From: Diphasiastrum complanatum
Lineage: Eukaryota > Streptophyta > Lycopodiopsida > Lycopodiales > Lycopodiaceae
Reading direction: 5' to 3'
NCBI GenBank assembly: GCA_029204225.1
Contig: CM055104.1
Coordinates: 28,216,253 to 28,280,252 of the forward strand
DNA: 64,000 bases
This document shows, one piece after another, positions 1-11,200 of the stretch (the stretch's first letter is position 1; each line of letters begins with the position of its first letter). The notes under the pieces were generated by a model that saw only the letters and a list, made by a program, of their open reading frames with translations, was not told where the DNA came from and ran no database searches. The position numbers and the translations under genes are program-made.

Positions 1-1535
1 ACGTTGCTGAACATGCTGTAAATGAGAACTGGCCCGAGTAATAAGCTCTCGAGCACCTGATAGAAAAGATGCAAGTGTAACAAGTGTATCCTCAGGAGGA
101 AGAGGAATGCCAGGTAAAAGAGGTACATAGCCATGAGATAATAAAAATGGAGAGACACCTGTGCTGGTACTAACAGAGCTATTATAGCTATACTCTGCTA
201 AACATAAATGCTGATCCCAATCCTTCCTTGACGGAGTAACAAAATGGCGTAAATAATCCTCAAGGATCCTGTTAAGGACCTCAGACTGCCCATCAGAAGT
301 AGAATGATAAGCAGAACCCATAAAAAGCTGAACATCCAAAATACGCATAAGCTCTGTCCAGAATATAAATGTAAACTTACTATCCCGATCAAAAAGGATA
401 GTACGAGGAAATCCATGCAGGCGGAAAATCTCTGATAGGAACAAACGTGCACACTGCTCTGCTGTGATAGTACTGCGAACTGGGATAAAATGTGCATGTT
501 TCGAGAACCTGTCAACTACCACCATACATGAATCGTGACCACGCTGGGTATGGGGAAGGCCAAGGATAAAGTCCATAAATATATCAGTCCACTGGCGATG
601 AGGAATAGGCCAACTCTGGAGCAAACCAGCAGATTTAGAACGGGAGTACTTATTACGAAGACAGAAAGGGCAGGTACGAATAAGTACAACAAGCTCAGAT
701 CGAAGAGAGGGCCAATAGAAATGGTCTTTGAGACGAGCATAAGACTTCTGAAAACCAAAGTGACCCCCAACAGGAGAGAATTGAGCATCCGACAACAACT
801 GGAAACGGATACCCAAAGAACTAGGGATACAAAGAGAATCATAATGATAAAGACGATTGTCAATAATGGAGTAAACCTGATGAGGACTGGACGAAACAGG
901 TGGGGCAGAACTATAAACATCACGAAAATCAGAACATGTAAGGTATGTTGCAGGTAGAGCATCAAACCATGGAGGAATAGTAGAAACGAGTGTATTTAAC
1001 AAAGCTGGAAGACGAGATAATGCATCAGCAGCAGTGTTAACACGACCAGGACGATACAATATGGAGAAATTAAAAGACTGTAAAAACTGCAACCAACGAA
1101 ATTGACGATCACTAAGGTCACGTTGAGAAAACAGATAACGTAAAGACTGGTGATCAGTAATAATGTCAAATGGGACTCGATACAGATAATGACGCCACTT
1201 CTTAAGAGCATAGATAATAGCAAGAAGCTCTTTCTCATGCACAGAATAACGTTGCTCATAATAAGAGCGAAGACGACGCGACTCCTAAGCAATAATACAT
1301 TGTGACTGGCGAAGTAAAGCACCCAAACCAACATTACTAGCATCAGTCTCAACAAGAAACTTCTAATCAAACTGTGGTAAACACATAACAGCAGCATCAA
1401 CAACAGCACGACGAAGAGTATAAAACGTTGTCTGACAATCAGGAGTCCACAGAAAAGTACTAGACTTCTTCAAAAGTGCATGAAGAGGAGCTGCGATAGT
1501 GGCAAAATGAGGAACTGGACGACGAAGGTGAGTGG
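1..1535 (-). pseudogene. gypsy pol: RNase H and integrase domains
   Basis: After a +1 shift at the end of RT the frame reads the connection segment, then RNase H (VETDAS, HEKELLAI, TDHQSLRYL, ADALSRLP). The integrase zinc finger follows (H near GHFGFQ, then CPFC), and then the catalytic core. Its acidic residues lie in MDFILGLP (about 572), LFDRDSKF (about 390) and GQSEVLN (about 280). TAG codons at 1363-1365 and 1285-1287 interrupt RNase H. From about 1284 to base 1 the frame is open and continues off the window. In life it would cut the RNA of the hybrid and insert the cDNA. Confidence 0.9.
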
Positions 1536-1955
1536 CTAACCCAAGAACATACGAACATGATGAATATCAGTAGGTATAGGCCAATCCTGGATGGCCTGAA
1601 CCTTATGAGGGTCCAGACGAATGTGACCATTACAAATAAGAAAACCAAGAAACTCGATCTCAGAAATAGCAAAAGAACATTTAGACAACTTAGCAAATAA
1701 CTGGTGGTGTACAAGTAACTGAAAGACCGAGGAAAGATGGGCAACATGCTCAGCAAGAGACTGACTAAAAATAAGAATATCATCAAAATAAACCAAGACA
1801 CAATGACCAAGAAGCGGACGTAAGACGTTATTCATCACATTCTGGAACGTAGGAGGGCCATTAGTAACACCAAAAGGAAGCACACGAAATTCATATAAAC
1901 CAAGATGAGTACGGACAGCAGTCTTATGTTCGTCAGAAGGGTGTACTAGCAAGAG
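1536..1955 (-). pseudogene. gypsy pol: C-terminal part of reverse transcriptase
   Basis: The frame contains LPFGVTNGPPTFQNVMN, the catalytic YFDDILIF (plus positions about 1770-1790), and the usual FLGFLICNGHIRLDPHKV thumb region ending in VRMFLG. The fingers domain that should precede LPFG is absent. The first recognisable residues, HPSDEHKTAV, start immediately at the gag junction. The upstream part of the raw ORF is gag read in the wrong frame and is not RT. Confidence 0.9.
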
Positions 1956-2742
1956 ACATCGCCTCAACAAGTGTGGTAGGACGGAAGGAAGAAACATCAT
2001 AACGTAAAGCACCACGAAGCCCAGCAATGTAACGAGAAATAAGCTCAGTGGGCTGTAGATCTGTGAAAAGATAAGAAAGCTCCATAAACTGATCTGTATA
2101 AGAAGCAAGATCACTGGTCTGAGTGAGACTACGGAATGTATCACGTTGGCGGTCAAGCCATTGAGGATCAATCATAGCATGGCGGAGGTCACGGCGAAAA
2201 GTATGCCATACATGGAGCCCTTCCCGATCAGGATCAACTCTATAAACTCGCCACCACGTGGCGGCACGTCCATCTAAATGTAAAGCAGCCAACTGGATCT
2301 TCTGAGGATCAGTCTTGGGGTAAATCTGAAAATATGTGTCAAGCTTAGCAAACCAATTCTCTAATAAGTTCCCGTCGGAGGAACCGGAATAGGTAGCAAG
2401 CTGTACCCTATCACGAAAGTCTCGAGCAAAGTGTGGCTCAGGAAGGGGGGGACGAGGAAAGAAACCAGGAGGTGGGTTAGATGGAATGAACGGTCCACCA
2501 CCAGGCTGACTAGCAGAAGAAGATGGAAATCCAAATGGAGGGGGAGTCCCAAATGTAGGAAAAATAGGAGCTTTACCAGGACCATGAGGCTGTAAAGAAT
2601 CAATCTGTGATTGCATAGTAGCAAAGCCGGTCATAACTGAATTGAAGCGAAGAACGAGGCCAGAAAGGGTCTCATCCATGCGACGAAACTGATCGGATAA
2701 GGTTTCCTGAGTAGTCTCACTCGGGGTAGGTGAATGTGCCAT
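1947..2742 (-). pseudogene. gypsy gag (Retrotrans_gag), fused to RT
   Basis: The start is taken at MAHSPTPSE (2742), because it follows the leader and matches the usual short acidic gag N-terminus. An in-frame ATG at 2796 is less likely. A proline-rich segment (about residues 65-110) is followed by the conserved Retrotrans_gag core: ENWFAKLDTYF, AALHLDGRAATWW, ending with FRPTTLVEAMSLA. The CCHC zinc knuckle that normally follows is missing because the frame meets RT at the deletion junction and stops 4 codons later. The protein would have packaged the RNA in virus-like particles. Confidence 0.85.
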
Positions 2743-3407
2743 AATGATAGTGGAAGGAATAGACGAAAACTTGAGGGAGCGGACTCTTGTCGTCACCCCA
2801 AATTAGCCTATTACAACCAATATTATCACAACTGAAAAAAAACAGACAGCAATGAACAATGGAGAGGCTGTAAAAATGCGCTGGACAGCCAGGGATACAA
2901 TGTGAATTTGAAAGAGTAAACGGAGTCAAAATTCCTGAAAATGTGGTGGAGAATGAGCGCGCGACAACCTTTTGATAAGCTGTAAAAGATGGCTGGAATT
3001 GGATAAAAAAAAAGGCAAAAGTGACAAGTTGGGAGTGCTGAGGCAGCGATTTACAGGTTTAAGAATTTTAACTGTTTGGAATAGCAAATGATGTCGGAAT
3101 TGGGTAGTTTTTGGCTGAGGATGGGTGCTGGACAGTCAGGGAACTAACTGTGGAAAATGGCTGCAAACTGGAAAAATATCAGACGAAAGTGATAGGTCGG
3201 AAGGCAGGGACAGCGATGGAAAGGAAGAGGAGGAGCACTGGGCAGCAAAGAAAAGAGGGGACAAAACAGGGGGAACGCTGGGCAGGAAGGAGTGGAAGGA
3301 GCAGCGATGGAACAGGGCTGTCAAAACGGTAATGGAGCTATATGAACAGCGATGGAGGAGCAAGGCAAGGCAGCAAAGAAAAAATTCCAAATTGTGCTCA
3401 GAAAAGT
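2743..3407 (-). other. gypsy 5' leader between primer site and gag
   Basis: No convincing coding signal is present. The stretch is purine-rich on the plus strand and holds only low-complexity shadow ORFs. By position it is the untranslated leader carrying packaging and dimerisation signals, which is inference. Confidence 0.55.
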
Positions 3408-3419
3408 GCTCTGATACCA
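3408..3419 (-). other. primer binding site, tRNA-Met type
   Basis: The minus strand reads TGGTATCAGAGC, the standard plant LTR-element site complementary to the initiator tRNA-Met 3' end. It sits one base inside the LTR end at 3421. Confidence 0.85.
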
Positions 3420-3420
3420 A

Positions 3421-3834
3421 GTTACGAATAAAGCCACAGCTGATCTAGAATTAGGCTATGAAAGCATCACATAAGCAAGACTTAACCCTAGAAAGCAGGA
3501 AAGAGAGAGATTAAGGAGGCTAGAGAGAGATCAATATCATCAGCTGAATGACAAATGACACAGTTTCCATACTTATAGCCAAGAGGAAGCCCTAAAAGGA
3601 AGCTTCCAGTGGCTAGGGCCCAACTGGGAGGGATAATAGTGCGCCCTCCAAGAAGGCCCCCACTCTCCAGTAATATGTCCAAATGGCCTAATAATGAATA
3701 ATAAGGCCAAAGGCCAACCATATAGTCTGAATGTCACTAATGAATAAAAAAGGGCCCAAGGCCTGCTTATGCATAAAGTAAAGTAACTGTGAATGTAAAT
3801 GGACGCGGCGAATGTAATGAGCCGAGTCCATAAC
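3421..3834 (-). repeat. 5' LTR of the gypsy element, non-canonical ends
   Basis: On the minus strand this 414-bp block starts GTTATG and ends CGTAAC, directly before the primer site. It resembles the block at 5377-5839, which starts GTTACG and ends CATAAC, with shared stretches such as AATAGTGCGCCCTCC and CCCCCACTCCA-like segments (plus strand). The usual TG...CA ends are not seen. The boundaries are supported by the primer site on one side and by the aligned copy on the other. Confidence 0.6.
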
Positions 3835-4198
3835 TAATAGAAATTGCTTGTAGATGATCGCACTCCTGCAAAGGAGCAAATCTGAAAAATAGGGCAGCAG
3901 CGGACCAACGGAAGTAGGATAAACCTACACGGATGTGGGCGACCTAAAAGAAGCCCCGAAGAAGATAATTAATGGTGCCTTCCTGCAACCTGAAAAATCA
4001 GCAAATAACAACCTGATTTTTGGGCGCCCAAAATCCTGTTATCTTCTTTGATGTGTGGCGCCCTCCTGCAAAACGAAAAAGAGTCAAAAAACGGATCTTC
4101 ACTCCAAAAAATCAACAAAGGTGCTGAATTTTTGTGATCCCTAAGTGAAGACGATCTCTTTTGGTAGGGCACCCTAAATCAAGCATAGAAGATCCATG
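3835..4198 (-). other. leader fragment of a tRNA-Met-primed LTR element
   Basis: This lies just inside the primer site of the LTR at 4211-4846 and has no ORF. It contains three loosely repeated CCTGCAA...GAAAAA-like segments. The rest of that element is missing, cut off by the gypsy LTR at 3834. Confidence 0.45.
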
Positions 4199-4210
4199 GC
4201 TCTGATACCA
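4199..4210 (-). other. primer binding site, tRNA-Met type
   Basis: The minus strand reads TGGTATCAGAGC immediately after the LTR end TTTCCTACA. Confidence 0.8.
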
Positions 4211-4846
4211 TGTAGGAAATCAAAGTGCCAAGACCTTCTAACATTCAATCTCCATATACAAGAAGTAGAAAAAGAGGAAGAAGAAGAAGAGGGAGAGGGT
4301 TAGGCGCCCTCAAGGAGAGAGAAAGTAGTAGCAATGCTTGAAAGGGAATGAATTACAAATGAACAAAGAGTACATATAAATAGGCCTTCCAAGGGCCTAG
4401 ACTCTTCCAAACTCTAAGTTCTAGAACCTTCCAAGACCCACTACTAATTATAGGGCACCCCCAAAAGTCAAGATAGGATCCCTTAACATAATTAGACTTT
4501 ACTTGGACCCACGAATTACTACTGGACAAAAATTGGGTCCAACTCAACTAAAACTGACCATGTTGGGCCTAGACTCTTCCAAACCCTAAGTTCTAGAACC
4601 TTCCAAGACCCACTACTAATTATAGGGCACCCCCAAAAGTCAAGATAGGATTCCTTAACATAATTAGACTTTACTTCGACCCACGAATTACTACTGGACA
4701 GTAACTGGGTCCAACTCAACTAAAACTGACGTAACATGGTCTAAATAATAAACCTAACCCATGGTTACACAAGTCTCGACCTTTTGGGTCAAAGTAACCT
4801 ATGGGAAACTAACATTATCATTTATTACTTCTAACATCACTCTTAC
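4211..4846 (-). repeat. copia-type LTR, 636 bp, TG...CA
   Basis: The minus strand begins TGTTAGAAG and ends CCTACA, followed directly by the primer site. The length and termini fit a plant Ty1/copia LTR. A TATATTT/TATTTATA-like AT stretch lies near 4370-4380. No coding region of this element remains in the window, so the family is judged only from the LTR ends. Confidence 0.75.
4393..4730. repeat. 172-bp tandem duplication inside the copia-type LTR
   Basis: The unit starting GGGCCTAGACTCTTCC at 4393 recurs at 4565 with few differences, and both copies end in AACTAAAACTGAC. The two copies fall in the upstream (U3) half of the LTR on the minus strand, where enhancers usually sit. Confidence 0.9.
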
Positions 4847-5376
4847 GCCTCACTTGGTCACATAACCCCGTCTTCTAAAGTTCCACGCTCCTCTTCCACT
4901 CGTAAATGTGTCCCTTTTACTCACTCTGGACTTGCAAACAACACCACAACCCCGTCCCAACTACTTACTAGCTTCCCTTTCACGGCATCAATTGACCAAC
5001 AAGCCACTTTCCTCTCTAAATCCCTCTTAACTGCTGCATCCTCATCTTTCCCCACCAAGACGATATCATCTCATAGACGTGTTCACAACCGCTGGTATGA
5101 TGCAGAATGCCGCTCTCTTCACAAACATGTAGTATATGCCAGATTACACTCCTCTGCAACACTCAAACAACACCAGAAAAAGTATCATAGAACCACCAAA
5201 ACAAAGAAGATAACATACCTACGATCACTCTGCCAAAGGCTGATCAACTCTTTAGATTCCCCTTCCTCCTCCTTTTTCTGGAAACACTTCAACAGATCCT
5301 CTTCTACTTTGGCCCCCATAGAAACCGAATCCTGGGTCGAATATGCCACGAAACTTTGTACCCTGGACTCCCCTCA
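4847..5376 (+). pseudogene. LINE ORF2 fragment (endonuclease end to pre-RT linker)
   Basis: An open frame runs from the LTR boundary to a stop at the next LTR. It encodes a Ser/Thr-rich stretch and then NRWYDAECRSLHK, FFWKHFNRSS and WVEYATKLC. This is the typical linker between endonuclease and reverse transcriptase in LINE ORF2 proteins, with WYD/EC and FWK motifs. The RT core should follow but is replaced by the gypsy LTR at 5377. Frames to the right at 6138-7203 give the C-terminal end of the same kind of protein. Confidence 0.65.
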
Positions 5377-5839
5377 GTTATGATCAAAATCTCAGGTGTT
5401 GAATCAATGAAGCATAAAAGACAGCAATAGACTAAAGCCCTACAAGCAATAGACAAGACAATAGGTTCTCCCACGAAGAGCCCAAGCAATACCAATCAAT
5501 AATCTGAAAAATGAGTGTACAAATGCCCTTGTAAATACCCTACCAATGAACCCTAAAATAGGAATTCAAAAGTAAAGGGAGGCAAAATGTGGAGGGAAAA
5601 TAGTGCGCCCTCCTACGGGCCCCCACTCCACATATAACCATATAATAAGGGCCCAAGGCCGATCAATGTCATAAAAAAGGACCCAGTGCAGGTCATAAGC
5701 ATATAAAAAGGCTCTGGGGCCTGTACATGACTAATATAGAATGCGTAACCAGAAATATACATAACCAACAGTAAATGTAAAGAGGCCTGCGGAATATATG
5801 CAGAGTAGCCCAGTAGGCCTGTATCCTGTAGTCCGTAAC
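5377..5839 (-). repeat. 3' LTR of a second gypsy copy
   Basis: On the minus strand it starts GTTACG after a purine-rich tract (CCAGGGAGA, 5840-5848) that could be the polypurine tract, and ends CATAAC. It shares several segments with the LTR at 3421-3834. It lies downstream of the chromodomain-like pol end at 5950-6130 on the same strand, so it is a 3' LTR. Confidence 0.65.
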
Positions 5840-5949
5840 TCTCCCTGGCTATAAAGAACATTGCCCCCAATGTAGGCAAAATAAGATAAGAACCAGTGCC
5901 AGAGAAAAATACTGCATCAAGATATCCCATCTGAGAAAGGAACATCAAG

Positions 5950-6130
5950 ATAAGCCGGAGCATCCCGAGAAGCAATGGTAGCTGCAAGTGATCGAGCCAG
6001 ATCAGCCAGGATACGGGTATGATAAAAAACATCAATGGGCTCCCAAGTAGCTTCCTCAATAGGACGACCATCCCACTAGACCAAAAACTGAACCTGCCGA
6101 TGGCGACGACTATGCAATAAGCGTACCTGT
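5950..6130 (-). pseudogene. gypsy pol C-terminus with chromodomain-like segment
   Basis: The minus-strand frame reads a basic stretch followed by VQFLVWWDGRPIEEATWEP. This matches the LV.W.G....EATWE signature at the integrase C-terminus or chromodomain of plant chromoviruses and relatives. It then runs through a short tail to the putative polypurine tract. Everything upstream is missing, since LINE sequence starts at about 6138. Confidence 0.7.
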
Positions 6131-6137
6131 AAAATAG

Positions 6138-7203
6138 CAGTTGGCAGGACCCACTGTCTCCCCAATTGTTTTATACTCTGCTGAGACTTGGTGTCCGGAT
6201 TTATCACGTGATACTTGGAGGGATCTTACTCGTATCCAAATTCTCATGCTCAGCAAGATGATTAGGGCTAAGCCCTCGGTGCCACGTGATATCATACTAG
6301 CGAAGTTTGCTTCCCCTCCCCTGGTTATCGGTGCTATGTTTCAGATCATTACCTTTTTTCACAAGATATCAGAGTTAGACACTTCCAGATATGTTGTTGT
6401 TGCTCTCACTTCATCACGCACCATCGTTGGACAGGGGGCCAAGCATTCTTGGTTTGGCAGTGTCTCAGCCCTTCTTCGGACTTGGGGCTTATTTGTACTT
6501 GATCTTCCGAGCGGGACGCTGGACCCATGCTTATATCAGACAGCATATTTATCGGAGCTACATACGCACTATATGGTCACAACCTGACCCTGATAAGGTC
6601 AAGATACATTTCTATGGCACACATCTACTCCGGTTGGATACTACGGGTACTCCTATCCTTCCAGCATATCTTACACAGCCATTATCTTTTGGTCTAAGGT
6701 ACCGTATGGGACAGCTTCAAGTCTCTTCTCATCAGCTGGCTATTGAGATGGGTAGATACACGGACACTCCCAGATTGCAGAGGATAGGTCAGCTTTGTTC
6801 TCTTCAAGAGGTAGAGGATGAGTTTCATTTCATCTTTCGCTGTCTAGTATATTATGAGATCAGAGGGCGATATATAGAGATACTCCTCGAGTATCTAGAC
6901 CCTAGATGTGTAGGGAGATGTATACTCTACGAGCTTCGCTTCTACCTACCCCAGATATGGATCACAATCAGGCTCATATTACCCAGTTTTTCCAGGAGTG
7001 AGACAGAGAGGATATTTCAATTGTGGATTTTGAAGTTCCCGTTCGAAGATCAAAGGCACAGAGAGTCTCACATACTTCTACTAGATCCAAGATTACCAGA
7101 TCTTCACATGCTTCCCACCAGTCTACAGCACGCTCCACTACTACTATCACTCACTATTTCCAGCTTGCTCGTAGCTAGTCTCCTCCGCAGAGCAGGAGGT
7201 TAA
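6138..7203 (+). pseudogene. LINE ORF2 C-terminal region
   Basis: The first frame encodes SPIVLYSAETW, which is the VLYGAE-like block after RT, and then LSKMIRAKPSVPRDIILAKF. A frameshift near 6470 leads to a second frame with SSHQLAIEMGRY and VEDEFHFIFRCLVYYE. The latter is the Cys/His-poor zf-RVT-like end seen in many LINEs. The RT core between 5376 and 6138 is absent. The 3' flank carries TAA-rich and CT-rich simple sequence, as LINE tails often do. Confidence 0.7.
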
Positions 7204-7383
7204 GCTCTTTCTTGCATTGTACCCTCACAAGCTGGTGGTCAAGCTTTGATACTTCTTCTTAGAGATAGAGAGATAGACATGCTAGTTCTTTTCTTTTTAC
7301 TAGTAAATAAGTCCGTATGCGGACAATGCTCCTCACTTTTTGTACTCTCTTTTGTCTTACGTACCTTTGGGTACCAAAGACGT

Positions 7384-7405
7384 TAATAATAATAATTCTA
7401 ATTCT

Positions 7406-7453
<48 letters not shown>
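7384..7453. repeat. AAT/AATTCT run followed by (CT)n microsatellite
   Basis: TAATAATAATAATTCTAATTCTAATT leads into about 22 CT units (7409-7453). It lies 180 bp past the LINE coding end and may be its 3' tail. Confidence 0.9.
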
Positions 7454-7455
<2 letters not shown>

Positions 7456-8212
7456 ACAAGAAACTTGTTAACATGGTAAACAGCCAACTTTAAACCTATT
7501 GTACTGGAACATCATAAGGTTTATGGTTTTTTGTTGTTTGATAATTTAAACCTCATAGATTTCACATACTTGATGACAACATATCACTCTGAAGAGGAGG
7601 TAGAAAACTTCAAAAGGAAGTTGCTAACAACCTCCACTAAATTAAGTATCAAATAGTTTTAGGAGGAAAAACTAGGTAACACTAAACATATATCTTAGTC
7701 ACCATTAAGTTTAAAGCAAGAAATTATAATCAAAATTTGCATCAAACTTAAAGAGTCGTTCTTTATTTGATATATTAAGATCTGCCGTAATGTTGACAAA
7801 ATAAAACGCATATGGAACCTGGCGAAGGTCATGTGTCGCAGCATATATTTGTCATATGGGATCTTAATGTTAGTTTTCACAAGTCCCGTAGGTTCCAAAG
7901 AGTATAGCATTAAATGCTTTATTTGAAAATTTACCTGAATAAGATCAAAACTTTGGCTAGGATTAGAACAAGAAGTTGAGTCTTTGATCGAATCAAACAG
8001 TTTTGGAAAGGTCTGAAACTCATTAGATTGAGATTTGTTGCAACTATGTTAACAACCCAATTTACAACATTGTGTAAACACTTGAGAAACACGGAGACGA
8101 AAGAGGATTATGGCCAAGCTTCCACTTTCATTTAAACAAGAAGAACTGGGTGGGAGAAAATTTGTATTGGTAACCTGAAAAACACACAAAAGTGCACTAA
8201 AGAAAAACTTAC
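7454..8212. other. AT-rich DNA, nothing recognised
   Basis: It follows exon 13 of the callose synthase on the minus strand, so by position it is intron 13 or truncated 3' flank. I searched for the next expected exon (YS..FW followed by a K.F.FSYF-like segment) and found none in phase. Confidence 0.5.
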
Positions 8213-8265
8213 TTGATGTTATCAATAAGGCTCTCTCGTAAGCCTCTCCCAACAAAGACCCGACT
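8213..8265 (-). CDS. callose synthase exon 13 (last one found)
   Basis: 53 nt, phase 0 to 2, acceptor TTGGCAG and donor GTAAGT. It encodes [17 protein letters not shown]. The next exon would begin with G to complete Lys, and none was found to its left. Confidence 0.88.
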
Positions 8266-11200
8266 CTGCCAATCCATATTTATCTTAGGAAAAAAGACAG
8301 TATATCACAACAACCTAGTTAAAAGATAATAATATTAATTACTAACTAGAAACATTGAAAATGGGATTGTCACCTGAAACCACCATGTAAGTAAATAAAA
8401 TATCCTCCAATTGGTATTCTCAATAAAGTTCCGGAGCCAAGGAATAATAAATAGGATCAATGCTATCAGTTCTGGAGCAACAAACACCAAGCCCGTTTCC
8501 AAATACACAATCATTCGCTGATTTGCAGCATGAGACCAATGTCCGTCTCGATTACGTTGGTCCCACATCCTACTGTTAGTCACACATTCAAGTAAACTCA
8601 ATTCTTGAACCATCGCAATAGAAGAAGACTACACTAAATCATGAGATCTTAACAGAATGAAAGGATGAATTTCAAGGAACCTTTAAAACATGTATAACAA
8701 AATCCCAAACTTTGATTGCATATTTCTTTCTGATCTAGAAAAATTTATTCATGAGAGCTGTGCCTTTGGAATCGTTTATAGTGTCAAAGCCCAGCAAGAT
8801 AGACTTTAGCAGGTTATATAGTCTGTTTTGAAGAGCTTTAACCCCTCCAAGATAGCAAGCTGCCTACTTTTATTCACGTTGACAAGTCTCAGAATGTCAA
8901 CTATGCATCACATTTTACAGCACATCGTTTCTCCATTACAATGGGAAGACTCCCGAGGCAGGAAACTATGTACTAGTCCATCCAAAATGGTTAGCCTGTG
9001 TAATGAACATCTCAAATTCCAATACAGACTTTTTAACCCAAAATCAGAATTCAAGCATCCATATCGACAGCTGGATCACACATAAGTTCTGCTCATTGCT
9101 GAAAAGCAATGGCGTATACGTAGAATAATTTACATGGGTGGACGGGAGATGACAGTAAGAGGGAAGAACCTACCTTTCGGGACTAGATCAGGACCATCAT
9201 GAGGGAAAAATCGGCAGAGTTCAATGCAAAGAATGAACTCATTTTAATCCTCAAAGAGTTCTAGTATAAGCAGAAAGGACACCTTGTGAATATTAAGGCC
9301 CAATCAAGCACTAATCAAAAATCAAATGCTGCTGAGCACCTAAAACCTCCTGAGCACTTTTTCATCCTAAATAGATGATCAAAAGGCTTTTTGATGCTCT
9401 TACAAACCTAGAGCATATTTGATTGATACAACCTTCTTTTAGTTAGGCTCATACCCATTAAATAACAAGCATATCACTAATTCTACGAATTCAAGAAGTT
9501 GTGCCCATTTGAAATACTATAGATTGGCATTATCCACCATATCTTCAACAGTCCCAATTGTCATCAGGATAGATGTGCTCAATTTTGTCTTTAAGACCTT
9601 AACCAGCCTTTTTTCTCAGTCACTTTGATAGTATGCTTTTTCATGCATGCCATCTTGTCTAGGATTACTTTTATCCTTTTGATATAGCATCCACTATTTC
9701 AAAAGTCAACCTTTCACAGGCTACCTTGGTCCTACCTCATAACACAGTCATTAGGGAAAACTGTGCATTCATTTTTCAGTGTTGCATCTCATGCAGAGCC
9801 TAAGTATTTGCAGCTTTGGTGTGACCGCAGTACTCTATGCCCACCATGTTGCTTAAAACACGGTCCTTGCAAGAACCAAACAAACATGTGAAATGATAAT
9901 TTTAAATTTTACAACTGAATTGCATTGGTCATCTTCCATGTGGGTGCAAATGGTTAATTGACCGTGCTTCATTATATATTTGATACATATCTCATCATCC
10001 CCATGTATCCTCTTGCAATTAAGTACCGCACTCAGACATTCTCACTCTAGCATCTAGGCACACGTACAGTATCTCTCTTACATCCAGTTTCTTTGATATT
10101 TTGGTGGCCTTTTCAATATGTCTGCTACTATTTGGAGAAACATGTACATAGAATTTATAAACAGCATGGACATAAAAAAACTCATCTTTAAGATACACTT
10201 TGTAAGAAAAATCTAAAATCACAACTCGATAACATACATCTTCAGTCATTTCAACATAAACAAAAGTCAAGGGCGTTGGCTCAATTGGTTATCTTGACAT
10301 CCAAAGTTTCTTTGGTCTCAAGTTCGAGTCTCTCCTTGGAAACCAAGAGGCATTTCAACATAAACGTGTTGAAAAATAATAGAACATTAACCTAGGAAAA
10401 TAATCGCATGTAGAACATGCAGCTCCACAGATGAGCCCAAAGACAATTGGCCAACTTGTACCTGTAGAGCACTGCAAACACAATCGTCCATACAATGGCT
10501 ACCAAGAACTTCAAAATCATTCTGATACCAACAAGTAGGGTCTCCCTTGAAATCAGATTGTATTGCATCCAAGCATCCAGTAAGGCTGCATTCAAATACA
10601 TAAAAAATGTACAAAACTATCAGAAGCCAAAGCATTCAATTGAACTATATCTACATCTATTTTACTCCAACTGTAAAAAGTAATGCATCTTGAAGGCCAT
10701 TAGTCATGCTGTAGAAAAACCAGTGCACACTTTGCATTTCATATAACGAGTCAAAACAACAAAACATTCTTCCATGTCTTTTGAACTATAACATTTCTTA
10801 AATCAAAGATCATAGTCACTCGTATGCTGATGATGAAAGAGTTCCAGTTCTCCGAAGTATGAATTTTTCAAACTTCATAACAAAATCATTGACAACGGTC
10901 GACGTGGAGCTTCATTTTACATGCTAATGGACATCACTGCTCTTGTTTACGTAACTTGGTTCAGATTAATCTTGTCACACACCAAAAACATCCCTTCTCT
11001 GTAAGGAGGCTGTAAGGAGGACAAGTAGGAACTCTGGACCCAATGCCCATAGAGGATTTTTATGGCCCATCTGTTATATATTGCTTTTATTTTACAAGCC
11101 AATAGATATTCAAGCCTAGCATTACCTAAACCTAATCTAGAAGGTACAAGTAGGAATTGCATTATTCATCATTTAGCAGCCAATGCTCAGCGATCTTTTT

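Larger units (their letters stand above)
1..3834 (-). mobile_element. Ty3/gypsy LTR retrotransposon, 5' LTR to integrase, truncated by the window edge
   Basis: Reading the minus strand from 3834 downward gives, in order, an LTR, a primer binding site complementary to initiator tRNA-Met, a long leader, gag, a partial reverse transcriptase, RNase H and integrase. Integrase after RNase H is the Ty3/gypsy order. The protease and the N-terminal half of reverse transcriptase are missing, because gag is joined directly to mid-RT near 1947. One frameshift (near 1537) and two TAG codons (1363-1365, 1285-1287) interrupt pol, so this copy is not autonomous. The 3' LTR would lie left of base 1. The nearby 3' end at 5377-6130 has a related LTR and is a second copy of the family. 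Confidence 0.9.

Noticed and set aside
535-957. 140-codon plus-strand ORF
   Set aside because: It is the antisense shadow of the gypsy integrase, whose own frame shows the zinc finger and catalytic residues.
8049-8255. ORF with [14 protein letters not shown], resembling the next callose synthase block
   Set aside because: It is in a different frame from exon 13 and would require ignoring a perfect donor at 8212. The resemblance is probably chance.
10271-10345. tRNA gene
   Set aside because: A and B boxes are present, but acceptor and anticodon stems do not pair and a related copy elsewhere shares a non-tRNA tail. SINE is the better call.
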